24,942 nucleotides of DNA from an uncultured Bacilli bacterium (lineage in GTDB: Bacteria; Bacillota_I; Bacilli_A; RF39; UBA660): assembly GCA_934086395.1 (NCBI GenBank), contig CAKOIE010000021.1, positions 1 through 24,942 on the forward strand, written 5' to 3'. The notes beneath the pieces are model-generated. The model searched no databases. It was given only the letters and a program-made list of their open reading frames with translations, and was not told the DNA's origin. Positions 15,724-22,783 of this stretch are shown piece after piece (the stretch's first letter is position 1; each line of letters starts with the position of its first letter). The position numbers were made by a program, and so were the translations under genes.

Positions 15724-16407
15724 GTGATTTTAATTGGTATTGTTTCAAGAATGTATAAAAATTTAGATGGTCAAGATATATGTCAAGTACATGAACAAAT
15801 TAGAAGAGCACTAGCTAGATATGATGATGTTTGTTTAGTAAGTGTTTTACCAACGGAAAACGATAATTATAATGAAACTAATCAAGGAATGGATAAGGTT
15901 AATGAGGATAAATTATCTTATATTTTAGATAAATGCGATGGGTTTATTTTACCGGGAGGAAGTTATTATTATAATTTTGATGAATATATAATTAAGTATG
16001 CAATACATAATGATAAACCTTTACTTGGGATATGTTTGGGATTCCAAGCAATTTGTAGCTGTTTAGCTAAAACAAGAGATAAGTTTGCAATGGAGAAGAG
16101 AGTAAATTATAGTAATCATTATAAGAATCCGAATGAATATGCACATAATGTTTATATAGATAAAGATAGTTTACTTTATAAGATAATTGGAACTGATGTT
16201 ATGCTTGTAAATAGTGTTCATCATGATATTGTTGATTTTGAACTTAATGATATCGTAAAAATAAATGCGATTAGTGACGATGATATTGTTGAAGGAATAG
16301 AGGTTAAAGATAAGAAGTTTATTATAGGATTACAATGGCATCCAGAATATATTATGGATGATAATTCTTGTAAAATTTTTAATTATTTTATAAAAATGTG
16401 TAAATAA
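15724..16407 (+). CDS. class I glutamine amidotransferase (PuuD-like)
   Basis: A 227-aa cytosolic enzyme of the gamma-glutamyl-GABA hydrolase/class I glutamine amidotransferase family. The triad is visible: nucleophile C104 in GICLGFQ, with H206 and E208 in QWHPEY; the oxyanion region is FILPGGSYY (74-82). It would cleave a gamma-glutamyl bond. Substrate choice (gamma-glutamyl-GABA, or a cell-wall D-Glu amide donor role) cannot be told. GTG 15724 is chosen over ATG 15751 because AGGAGG lies nine bases upstream and family members begin with this strand (ILIGIVSRM). It follows the surface O-acetylation genes by 24 bases and is probably in the same operon. Confidence 0.9.
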   Translation: MILIGIVSRMYKNLDGQDICQVHEQIRRALARYDDVCLVSVLPTENDNYNETNQGMDKVNEDKLSYILDKCDGFILPGGSYYYNFDEYIIKYAIHNDKPLLGICLGFQAICSCLAKTRDKFAMEKRVNYSNHYKNPNEYAHNVYIDKDSLLYKIIGTDVMLVNSVHHDIVDFELNDIVKINAISDDDIVEGIEVKDKKFIIGLQWHPEYIMDDNSCKIFNYFIKMCK

Positions 16408-16414
16408 AAAAAGT

Positions 16415-16465
16415 AAATTCCACTCTTTTGGGTAATAAATATATATAGAAGGGAGGAATTTTTTT
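16415..16465 (+). terminator. hairpin terminator that also covers a small-ORF RBS
   Basis: AAATTCC (16415-16421) pairs with GGAATTT (16455-16461), extended by CTCTT with an imperfect AAGGGAG arm, then a T tract to 16465. It can end the amidotransferase operon. The 3' arm contains GGGAGG, the Shine-Dalgarno of the ORF at 16466. Confidence 0.6.
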
Positions 16466-16546
16466 ATGATTAAATTTTTTAGTGATTTAAGTGAATATCT
16501 TAGAGTGATTAAAATAAAATTATTAGTGTTTGTTTTATTTGATTAA
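16466..16546 (+). CDS. candidate 26-aa small protein
   Basis: Starts with ATG ten bases after a strong GGGAGGA and encodes 26 residues with a hydrophobic, amphipathic C-terminal half (YLRVIKIKLLVFVLF). It could be a small membrane peptide or a leader. The RBS lies in the 3' arm of the preceding hairpin, so translation might depend on that hairpin opening. There is no independent promoter that I can defend, and the ORF is short enough to be chance. Confidence 0.35.
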   Translation: MIKFFSDLSEYLRVIKIKLLVFVLFD

Positions 16547-16572
16547 AAAAAGGTGCTGTAAAGGGACGCCTT
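16545..16572 (-). terminator. terminator of the minus-strand MBL-DUF3006 operon
   Basis: On the minus strand AAGGCG pairs with CACCTT (one wobble) around an 11-base loop, followed by seven T. It begins at the stop codon of the DUF3006 gene. Confidence 0.72.
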
Positions 16573-16768
16573 AATCTATGAAAAGATCATTTATTAAATT
16601 ATTAATGTTATTTTTTCTTTTTTTCATTTCATCCTTATTTAAAGTTATGGTATAAATATCGTTTTCTTTAGCGTTAGGAATTAATTCTTTGGGTAAGTTA
16701 ATTATTTTACCATTTTCTAACTCAACTATTAAATAATTATCTTCTATTCGATCGATTGTTATTGTCAT
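16571..16768 (-). CDS. DUF3006 family small protein
   Basis: A 65-aa protein matching DUF3006: ITIDRIEDNYLIVELENGKIINLPKEL at the start, then AKENDIY and a charged helix KKRKNNINNLINDLF. ATG 16768 is preferred over the GTG at 16780 because DUF3006 proteins begin with this strand. The ATG follows the metallo-beta-lactamase stop by one base (TAATATG), implying translational coupling. DUF3006 genes commonly sit directly after ComEC-like metallo-beta-lactamase genes, as here; the biochemical role is unknown. Confidence 0.85.
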   Translation of the reverse strand: MTITIDRIEDNYLIVELENGKIINLPKELIPNAKENDIYTITLNKDEMKKRKNNINNLINDLFID

Positions 16769-16769
16769 A

Positions 16770-17684
16770 TTATTTCTCACTTTCTATTTTAATGTTTGTT
16801 CCATCTGATGAAGCTCTAATAGTTCCATTTATGCTTGTTAAGTATATTTTAGTTCCGGAGTTTTCCCAGTTTTTGATTGTTTCTTCTTTGGGTAAATTGT
16901 ATTTGTTGTTTAAACCTACGGAAATAATTCCGTATTTAGCGTTTACTTTTTTGATAAAATTTATGCCTGATGATGTATTTGAACCATGATGGCCTATTTT
17001 AATTACATCGGCAGTTACATTTTCTTTAATTTCATTTTCACTTAGTTTTTCGGCATCTCCCATAAATAAGAATTTAGTAGTTCCATAAGTTATTTTAGTT
17101 ACTACTGAATAATTATTAAGTTCAGTGTATGTCTCATTATTTGGAGCTAAAATGTTTATTTTTAATGTGTCGGTATCAATTATTGAAATGCCTGCTTTAG
17201 CAGTGTTAATTTTTAAATTTTTATCTTTGATTGCCATTAGAAGACTTTCATATGTTTTGGTTGTTGATACGACTTTAGGCATATAAATTTTTCCAATTTC
17301 AAAAGTATTAATAATGTCTTTTAATCCACCAATATGATCTGTATGGGGATGGGTTCCAATAATATAATCTATTTTTTGATAATTTAAATTTTTTAGATAA
17401 TTTATTATGTTTTCACTTTGATAAGATTCTGCTGCATCAATTAACATTGTTTCATTATTAGGTAGTTCAATAAATATTGAATCACCTTGACCAACATCTA
17501 AGTAGTGAACTTTTAATAAATTATTATTTGTATTTATGTTGTTATTTTGATTTTGATTATTATTTTGATTAAATAGATTTTTAATTTTATCTTGATTATT
17601 AATGATAAAAAATGCAAGAAGTATGATTAATATTTCGAAAAAGTTTCTTTTGATATTTTTTTTAATTTTTTTATGTTTTGCCAT
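16770..17684 (-). CDS. ComEC-like membrane-anchored metallo-beta-lactamase fold hydrolase
   Basis: A 304-aa protein with a basic N-terminus, one anchor helix (about 14-29), an Asn/Gln-rich linker (about 39-55) and a metallo-beta-lactamase domain (about 57-300) that should face outside. Motifs are LDVGQGDSIFIELP (62-75), the metal site THPHTDHIGG with H112, H114, D116 and H117, LFMGDAE with D210, and IGHHGS (230-235). This is the arrangement of the ComEC C-terminal domain, which is thought to be a nuclease; stand-alone versions may degrade extracellular DNA or another phosphodiester. AGGTGA precedes the ATG. It is followed by and coupled to the DUF3006 gene. Confidence 0.9.
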   Translation of the reverse strand: MAKHKKIKKNIKRNFFEILIILLAFFIINNQDKIKNLFNQNNNQNQNNNINTNNNLLKVHYLDVGQGDSIFIELPNNETMLIDAAESYQSENIINYLKNLNYQKIDYIIGTHPHTDHIGGLKDIINTFEIGKIYMPKVVSTTKTYESLLMAIKDKNLKINTAKAGISIIDTDTLKINILAPNNETYTELNNYSVVTKITYGTTKFLFMGDAEKLSENEIKENVTADVIKIGHHGSNTSSGINFIKKVNAKYGIISVGLNNKYNLPKEETIKNWENSGTKIYLTSINGTIRASSDGTNIKIESEK

Positions 17685-17841
17685 ATCTTATTCACCTATA
17701 ATAAATATACATTAAAATAGATGGTTTGTTAAGTTATTCTTTAACTAAGGGAGCAAACTGTGAAAAATTAGTGAAAATGTCCTTAATTTATCTTAAAATA
17801 CCTTATTGTCATTTAAAAGTGATACGACGAGGTAAGTAGTT

Positions 17842-18484
17842 ATGGTTTTAGTAAAATGTAATGAGTGTGGTGTTAAGTTAAATGGTGATGAAAGTACTTG
17901 CTTTGAATGTGGTTTTCCTGTTAATAAGAAAAATGCGACAGGAGTTATATTTGAAAATTTAGATAAAATAACATGTGCTAAATCTAAGAGTTATGTAACA
18001 TTTAAAGATTTATTTAAAAATACTTTTAAGAAGCATAGTGATGATGAATTAGATGAAATATTTACATGTAGATCAGATAAAACGACACCTGATATTAAAG
18101 ATATTGATGTAAAAAGTGCAAGTGCATGGGGACATTTTAAGATATGGTTTATATAATGGGGAGATAATATTTATGGAGCTACTGCAATGCATAATATTAT
18201 AAAATTAAGAGGATTTTTTAGCACCAGGAGGACATGTTGCTTGGACGGCTATTGAAGGGGCTGCACTGATGTATGTTAAAGGTTTTAAGCCACTTAATAA
18301 AAAACATTATAATGATAAAAGATTTTTACTTATGTGTTTAATTCCAATATAGCTTCATGAAATTTGAGATATGTCTATTCCATCTCCTTACTATATTGTT
18401 CAAATTATTTTAACTGTTTTAGCTTGGATTGTAATAATTTATTTTATAAACTTGAGTTTAAAACAAATTGAAGAAGTAAAATAA
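17842..18484 (+). pseudogene. decayed PrsW-type intramembrane protease gene
   Basis: The 5' part encodes 104 aa: a zinc ribbon (CNEC at 6-9 and CFEC at 20-23) and the linker FKNTFKKHSDDELDEIFTC typical of zinc-ribbon PrsW proteins, stopping after GHFKIWFI. The downstream remnant reads NIYGATAMHNIIKLRG, then after a +1 T in a T6 run continues in another frame as LAPGGHVAWTAIEGAALM, a PrsW core sequence. TAG interrupts after LIPI and TGA replaces an expected Trp in LHEI-DM, before a final helix and TAA 18482-18484. The central membrane part with the EExxK site is deleted. GAGGT precedes the ATG, so the zinc-ribbon fragment might still be made. The 3' end merges into direct-repeat copy A. Confidence 0.85.
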
Positions 18485-18592
18485 GTAGGAATTAAAAGAT
18501 AGATAAATGGATTATTAAATATTTAATGGACTTTACTTTTGGTATTTATCTTGCTTAAAATAATTATGACTTTGTAAATTGGTTAAAGTAGA
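18476..18592 (+). repeat. direct repeat copy A
   Basis: 117 bp matching 21734-21861 with seven substitutions and an 11-base gap. It starts in the last codons of the PrsW remnant. Internal structure: AGATAAAT/ATTTATCT flank a 14-bp palindrome ATTAAATATTTAAT; ACTTT/AAAGT near the end. It bounds the AbiE unit on the left. Confidence 0.85.
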
Positions 18593-18613
18593 TAATTGTC
18601 AGTTACAAAATAT

Positions 18614-18642
18614 TTGACTTAATAATTAAAAAAATGTATAAT
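18614..18642 (+). promoter_or_regulatory. consensus promoter of the AbiE operon
   Basis: TTGACT (18614-18619, five of six) and TATAAT (18637-18642, perfect) are separated by exactly 17 bases. It lies just outside repeat copy A and 70 bases before the antitoxin start. Confidence 0.85.
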
Positions 18643-18711
18643 GTTATTGATATATGAAAAAATAGTAAAAATTCAATATAATAATAACAAGATATATAGG
18701 AGGTGTATAAC

Positions 18712-19362
18712 ATGAATTATAATGATATTTTAATTAAATATATTGATAGTTGTCCTTATGATGAGCCTATTTTTATTGAAGAAATTAAAGATTATTTTAA
18801 AGGGATAGTCCAAGATAATTTTGAAAATACATTTAAAATTATATATGTATATATAAATAGACTTGTTAAGGAAAATAAATTAACTCAATTTATAAAAGGT
18901 ATTTATTATAAGCCTAAAAAAGGTGTATTTGGTAACAAGCCATTAAATATTAACAAAGTTATTGAAAAAAAATATATTTGTGATGAAAAAGGTATAAAAG
19001 GATATTTTACTGGGGCATATTTATTTAATAAAATAGGACTTACAACGCAGATTCCTAAAGAAATATTAATTGTAACCAATGAGTGTCCAAATGCGAATGA
19101 GTATAAAAATAAAAATTTAAGAGTTACTATTAGAAAGCCTAAAATAATAGTTAATGATGATAATTATAAATATTTACAGTTATTTGATATGCTAATTAAT
19201 AAGGATGGTCTTAAAATAGAAGTAGATAATGAAAAAGAAATTATTTATAAATTTATTGAAGATAATAAATTAGAATTTGAAAAAATATTTGAGTACGCTA
19301 ATAAAATAAATAATTTAAAACCAATATTGAAGTTGTATGAACTAGGAGGCAAACAATGTTAA
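18712..19362 (+). CDS. abiEi: AbiEi-like antitoxin (DUF6088 type)
   Basis: A 216-aa protein with a probable N-terminal winged helix (DEPIFIEEIKDYF and onward; INRLVKENKLTQFIKGIYYKP) followed by a C-terminal domain (GYFTGAYLFNKIGLTTQIPKEILIVTNE, RVTIRKPKI), the layout of DUF6088/AbiEi antitoxins. In type IV AbiE systems the antitoxin represses its own promoter and counters the AbiEii nucleotidyltransferase. ATG 18712 is chosen: AGGAGGTG (18698-18705) is six bases upstream, while the earlier GTG lies inside that site. It overlaps the toxin gene by seven bases, so the two are coupled. The consensus promoter upstream lacks an obvious long inverted-repeat operator. Confidence 0.82.
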   Translation: MNYNDILIKYIDSCPYDEPIFIEEIKDYFKGIVQDNFENTFKIIYVYINRLVKENKLTQFIKGIYYKPKKGVFGNKPLNINKVIEKKYICDEKGIKGYFTGAYLFNKIGLTTQIPKEILIVTNECPNANEYKNKNLRVTIRKPKIIVNDDNYKYLQLFDMLINKDGLKIEVDNEKEIIYKFIEDNKLEFEKIFEYANKINNLKPILKLYELGGKQC

Positions 19363-20288
19363 GTAAAGAACTGCTAGAGGAATTAGTTTTAAATATAAAT
19401 AATAGAACGGGTATTAGAAATGATATATTAGAAAAAGACTATTATGTGTGTCTTATATTAAAAGATTTATCAAAAAAGCAAGATAAATTAAAAGCTTATT
19501 TTAAAGGTGGAACAGCAGTATATAAGATATTAGATCATATGAATAGATTTTCTGAAGATATTGATTTAACTGTAAAAATTAACGATGATGAATCAAATAC
19601 TAGCAATAGAATGAGGCTAAAAAATTCGGCATTAGGATATAAGATTCAAGGATTGGAGTTAATCAAAGATGAAACAATAGATAAAAAAGGTAGTATAACT
19701 TCATTTTATAAATATGAATCTCTATTTAGCATGAATGAATTATTTAAATCAGAAAAAATTCAGATTGAATCAACATCATTTACAGTATCAGAACCTGTTA
19801 GTACATATACAATAGAACCTTTAATATATAAATATGCATTAGATGATGAAAAGAAAATATTAAAAGAAAAATACGATATATCTGAATTTGATATTGAAAT
19901 AATTAAATTAGAAAGAATATTCATTGATAAAATATTTGCAACTGAATTTTATTTTGAAAGAAATATGTATGAGGATGTATCAAAGCATTTATATGATATC
20001 TCAATTATGATTAAAAATGATGAAATTAAAAAAATGTTAGAAAATAAACAGGAACTTAATAAATTGATTAGTTATAAAAGAAAAGAAGAAGAATCAAGAA
20101 TAGGTGGTATTGCAAGTAATAAAAAAATAAAAGATTTCAGTTATATGAAACCTAACTTTTATGATGAATTGATTAATGCTTTTGAAAGAATGCAAAAAAT
20201 ATATGTTTTAGATGATGAAAGTATGTTAACTATTGATGATGTTAAAAATACAATTAAGATATTAGTAAAAATGTTTAATGATTTATAG
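19356..20288 (+). CDS. abiEii: AbiEii-family nucleotidyltransferase toxin
   Basis: A 310-aa protein of the AbiEii/DUF1814 nucleotidyltransferase family, the toxin of type IV AbiE abortive-infection systems. Related toxins pyrimidylate tRNA acceptor ends. Conserved motifs: FKGGTAVYKI with K50, G51, G52 and T53; RFSEDIDL (64-71) with catalytic-type D68 and D70; KLERIFIDKIFA (184-195) with D191 and K192; and HLYDI with D214. All look intact. The start overlaps the antitoxin stop and AGGAGG lies just upstream. The DUF6429 gene starts 11 bases later, so it may be a third gene of the operon. Confidence 0.92.
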   Translation: MLSKELLEELVLNINNRTGIRNDILEKDYYVCLILKDLSKKQDKLKAYFKGGTAVYKILDHMNRFSEDIDLTVKINDDESNTSNRMRLKNSALGYKIQGLELIKDETIDKKGSITSFYKYESLFSMNELFKSEKIQIESTSFTVSEPVSTYTIEPLIYKYALDDEKKILKEKYDISEFDIEIIKLERIFIDKIFATEFYFERNMYEDVSKHLYDISIMIKNDEIKKMLENKQELNKLISYKRKEEESRIGGIASNKKIKDFSYMKPNFYDELINAFERMQKIYVLDDESMLTIDDVKNTIKILVKMFNDL

Positions 20289-20299
20289 GAAGGTTGTCA

Positions 20300-20599
20300 A
20301 TGGATTATGAAATGAAAATGAATGAAATTATAGAAGAATTAAGATTAGTTTTAATATATTTAACTTCATGGGATGAAGAAAGTATATGCTATGATGAAAA
20401 TAGTAATTTAAATAAAGAAACAATAAAGAATGCATGGAAAGGTTATTCGTTTGATACAATTAATGAATTAACTGATAAAGGATATTTATATCCAACAAAA
20501 TATAAAAATAAAGCTGTTACATTAACAAAAGAAGGAGAAAAATTAGCTGAAACATTATTAAAGAAATATATAGTAACTAGTAAAATGGAAAATTTTTAA
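20300..20599 (+). CDS. DUF6429-like small protein
   Basis: A 99-aa protein with the DUF6429 pattern: RLVLIYLTSWDEE (15-27), NAWKGYSFDTINELTDKGYL and AVTLTKEGEKLAE, read as a winged-helix-like fold. ATG 20300 is preferred because GGAAGG (20288-20293) is six bases upstream; the TTG two codons earlier is too close. DUF6429 genes often neighbour pRiA4b ORF-3-like genes, as the next gene is. It follows the toxin by 11 bases. Function is unknown; DNA binding is inferred from the fold. Confidence 0.7.
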   Translation: MDYEMKMNEIIEELRLVLIYLTSWDEESICYDENSNLNKETIKNAWKGYSFDTINELTDKGYLYPTKYKNKAVTLTKEGEKLAETLLKKYIVTSKMENF

Positions 20600-20705
20600 G
20601 TGAGATATTTACTATGTTAGTTAATTTGAATAAATTTAAGTTAATTAGTAGAACATAATGATAATTGAAGATAATAATATTTAAAGATTTAAGGAATGGT
20701 AAATT

Positions 20706-21719
20706 ATGAAAGTGAAGTTAAATGTTTTATTGGAAGAATTAGAAGATAAAATTAATAGACAAATATTAGTTGATGAAAATATTCAGTTAATCAATTTATG
20801 TGAATTTGTAATAGTTTCTATGAATGGCAAAAAAATACCTATTTATGAACTTGATTGTAATGGAAAAGTATATTATCCATATGAAAATGAAGAAACTGAA
20901 AAGAAAAAAAGCTTGTTTGGTTTAACTTTAAAATACTTAAATTTAAAAAAAGGAGCAACTTTTGCTATAAATTATAATTTTGATAAAAGTTATCATTTTA
21001 ATTTTGTTGTAGATGAAATGAAAGAAGTAGATGATAATATTGATTTTAAAGTAATATCTGGTAATGGCTATGGAATAATTGATGATGAAAGTATTTATGA
21101 TTTAGAACGAATATTTGAAAAAGATTATGATTCTTATTATTTGAAGAGTGAAAAAGATTATTTGCATAAATCATTTGATACTAATGAAGTAATTGAAAGA
21201 ATTAATGATTATAAAAAATCTAAAGAAAATCTAAAAATACCAAAAAAATATATATTTAATATTTCACTAGAAGGTTTTAGTAAAGAAATTAAAAGAAAAA
21301 TTTCAGTAAACAGTAATATTTTAATAAATAAGTTTTGTGAAAAAGTAATTTTATCTATGAATGGAGATCTATCACATCCATTTGATATTAAAATAGCTAA
21401 AGAATTTTTAAAAGATTATTATGGGAACTTTGAATTATTTTATTTGGATTTAATTGAGAAAACAAAATTAAAAATTATTTATGACTTTGGAGATAATTGG
21501 CAATTTAATTTAACGCTTTGTAAAATAATGGATAGCAGTGATGAAACTGAGTTTGAAGTTCTCTCAGGAAAAGGTTATGGAATAATTGATGATTGTGGTG
21601 GAATTTTTGAACTTTGTAATATTTTTAATGGTGAATATAATAGTTGGGGTATTCATAATATAAATGAGTTTAATTTAGAAGAATGTAATAAAATTGTGAA
21701 CAATAGAAATAGTATATAA
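20706..21719 (+). CDS. tandem-duplicated pRiA4b ORF-3-like protein
   Basis: A 337-aa protein made of two related halves. Copy 1 (about 17-150) has RQILVDENIQLINLCEFVI and SGNGYGIIDDESIYDLERIF. Copy 2 (about 195-320) has RKISVNSNILINKFCEKVI, YDFGDNWQFNLTL and SGKGYGIIDDCGGIFELCNIF. The second copy keeps the family signature (YDFGDxW and GxGIxDDCGG) of plasmid pRiA4b ORF-3/IS1096 TnpR-like proteins; the first has diverged (NYNFDKSYHF and no CGG). AAGGA lies upstream of the ATG. It is the last gene of the repeat-bounded unit. Function is not established; the family is often found with mobile DNA and SEC-C-motif or helicase genes. Confidence 0.75.
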   Translation: MKVKLNVLLEELEDKINRQILVDENIQLINLCEFVIVSMNGKKIPIYELDCNGKVYYPYENEETEKKKSLFGLTLKYLNLKKGATFAINYNFDKSYHFNFVVDEMKEVDDNIDFKVISGNGYGIIDDESIYDLERIFEKDYDSYYLKSEKDYLHKSFDTNEVIERINDYKKSKENLKIPKKYIFNISLEGFSKEIKRKISVNSNILINKFCEKVILSMNGDLSHPFDIKIAKEFLKDYYGNFELFYLDLIEKTKLKIIYDFGDNWQFNLTLCKIMDSSDETEFEVLSGKGYGIIDDCGGIFELCNIFNGEYNSWGIHNINEFNLEECNKIVNNRNSI

Positions 21720-21733
21720 AAAAATTATATTTG

Positions 21734-21861
21734 GTAAAAGAAGTAGGAATTAAAAGATAGATAAATAGATTATTAAATATTTAATGGCCTTTTCTTTTGG
21801 TATTTATCCTGCTTAAATCTTACTTAAAATAATTTTTACTTTGTAAATTGGTTAAAGTAGA
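21734..21861 (+). repeat. direct repeat copy B
   Basis: 128 bp, same orientation as copy A at 18476-18592. It carries an extra 11 bases (AAATCTTACTT, a near-repeat of the adjacent CTTAAAA region) and seven substitutions. Where copy A has the TAA stop of the PrsW remnant, copy B reads GAA. It bounds the AbiE unit on the right and sits just before the promoter of the ATPase gene. Confidence 0.85.
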
Positions 21862-21887
21862 ATCTATTAAAATTAGCTAAAATATAT

Positions 21888-21893
21888 TATAAT
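21888..21893 (+). promoter_or_regulatory. -10 of the ATPase operon
   Basis: TATAAT lies 18 bases before the ATG, with TAGGTGG between. No good -35 is present; repeat copy B ends 27 bases upstream and would supply part of the promoter region. Confidence 0.45.
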
Positions 21894-21911
21894 TTTGATA
21901 GGTGGTTTTAT

Positions 21912-22772
21912 ATGATTTACTTAAAGAGTTTTAAATTATTGGATGGGGATAGAGAATCAGCAATTCCGACTTTTATAGAAAGAAGAAATATATTTAATAA
22001 TTATTATCCTTTACATTTATTTTCTTCTAAACAATTTGAAGATATAGAATTTGATAATATAACAATATTTTATGGTGGAAATGGTTCAGGTAAATCTACA
22101 TTAATTAATATGATTTCGCAAAAACTTAATGCAAAAACTTTAAATGGAATAAATAAAGGTTCTTATTTTGATGAGTATGTTAAACTTTGTAAGTATGAAA
22201 TGACTTATGATGAGCCTTTAGAAATTAAACTTGTAACTAGTGATGATGTGTTTGATTATTTGTTAGATATTAGATCAATTAACTCAAATGTAAATCGTAA
22301 AAAAGAAGCATTGTCTAAAGAATATTTAGATTATAAATTTAATAGTGATTATTCTATTAACGATTATAAAGAACTTAGAAATGTTTGTGATGCTAAGAGA
22401 AAAACAATGTCGAAATTTGTTAGAGAAAGACTTGCAAATAATAATTTTATTGAAAACTCAAATGGAGAGTCAGCTCTTATGTTTTGGGAAAAAGAAATTG
22501 ATGAAGATAGTATTTATATTTTAGATGAACCGGAAAATAGTTTATCAGCTGAGAACCAACTAAAGTTAAAGAAATTTATTGAAGATTCAGTTAGATTTTA
22601 TAACTGTCAATTTATTATTTCGACACATTCACCATTTTTATTAAATTTGTATGATGCAAAGATATATAATTTAGATGATATTCCTGTTAGAACAAGAAAA
22701 TGGACAGAATTACCTAATGTATTAGTTTATTATAATTTTTTTAAGGAACATGATGGTGAATTTAGAAAATAG
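21912..22772 (+). CDS. stand-alone AAA/ABC-type ATPase
   Basis: A 286-aa cytosolic ATPase with a single nucleotide-binding domain: Walker A YGGNGSGKST (54-63), signature NGESAL (184-189), Walker B SIYILDEPE (200-208) and the H-loop STHSPF (238-243) with H239. The helical insertion (about 85-180) is short. There are no membrane helices and no C-terminal Toprim or nuclease domain, so it is not a typical OLD nuclease. It resembles the many small AAA_15/AAA_21-type ATPases of Bacillota whose roles are unknown. GGTGG lies ten bases before the ATG. The metalloprotease-like gene follows 11 bases after its stop. Confidence 0.85.
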   Translation: MIYLKSFKLLDGDRESAIPTFIERRNIFNNYYPLHLFSSKQFEDIEFDNITIFYGGNGSGKSTLINMISQKLNAKTLNGINKGSYFDEYVKLCKYEMTYDEPLEIKLVTSDDVFDYLLDIRSINSNVNRKKEALSKEYLDYKFNSDYSINDYKELRNVCDAKRKTMSKFVRERLANNNFIENSNGESALMFWEKEIDEDSIYILDEPENSLSAENQLKLKKFIEDSVRFYNCQFIISTHSPFLLNLYDAKIYNLDDIPVRTRKWTELPNVLVYYNFFKEHDGEFRK

Positions 22773-22783
22773 AAAGGGATAGT

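Noticed and set aside
18340..18375. TGA as tryptophan (Mycoplasma-type code)
   Set aside because: The in-frame TGA where PrsW expects Trp lies in a pseudogene with other lesions; elsewhere Trp is TGG and the gene at 22784 ends with TGA.
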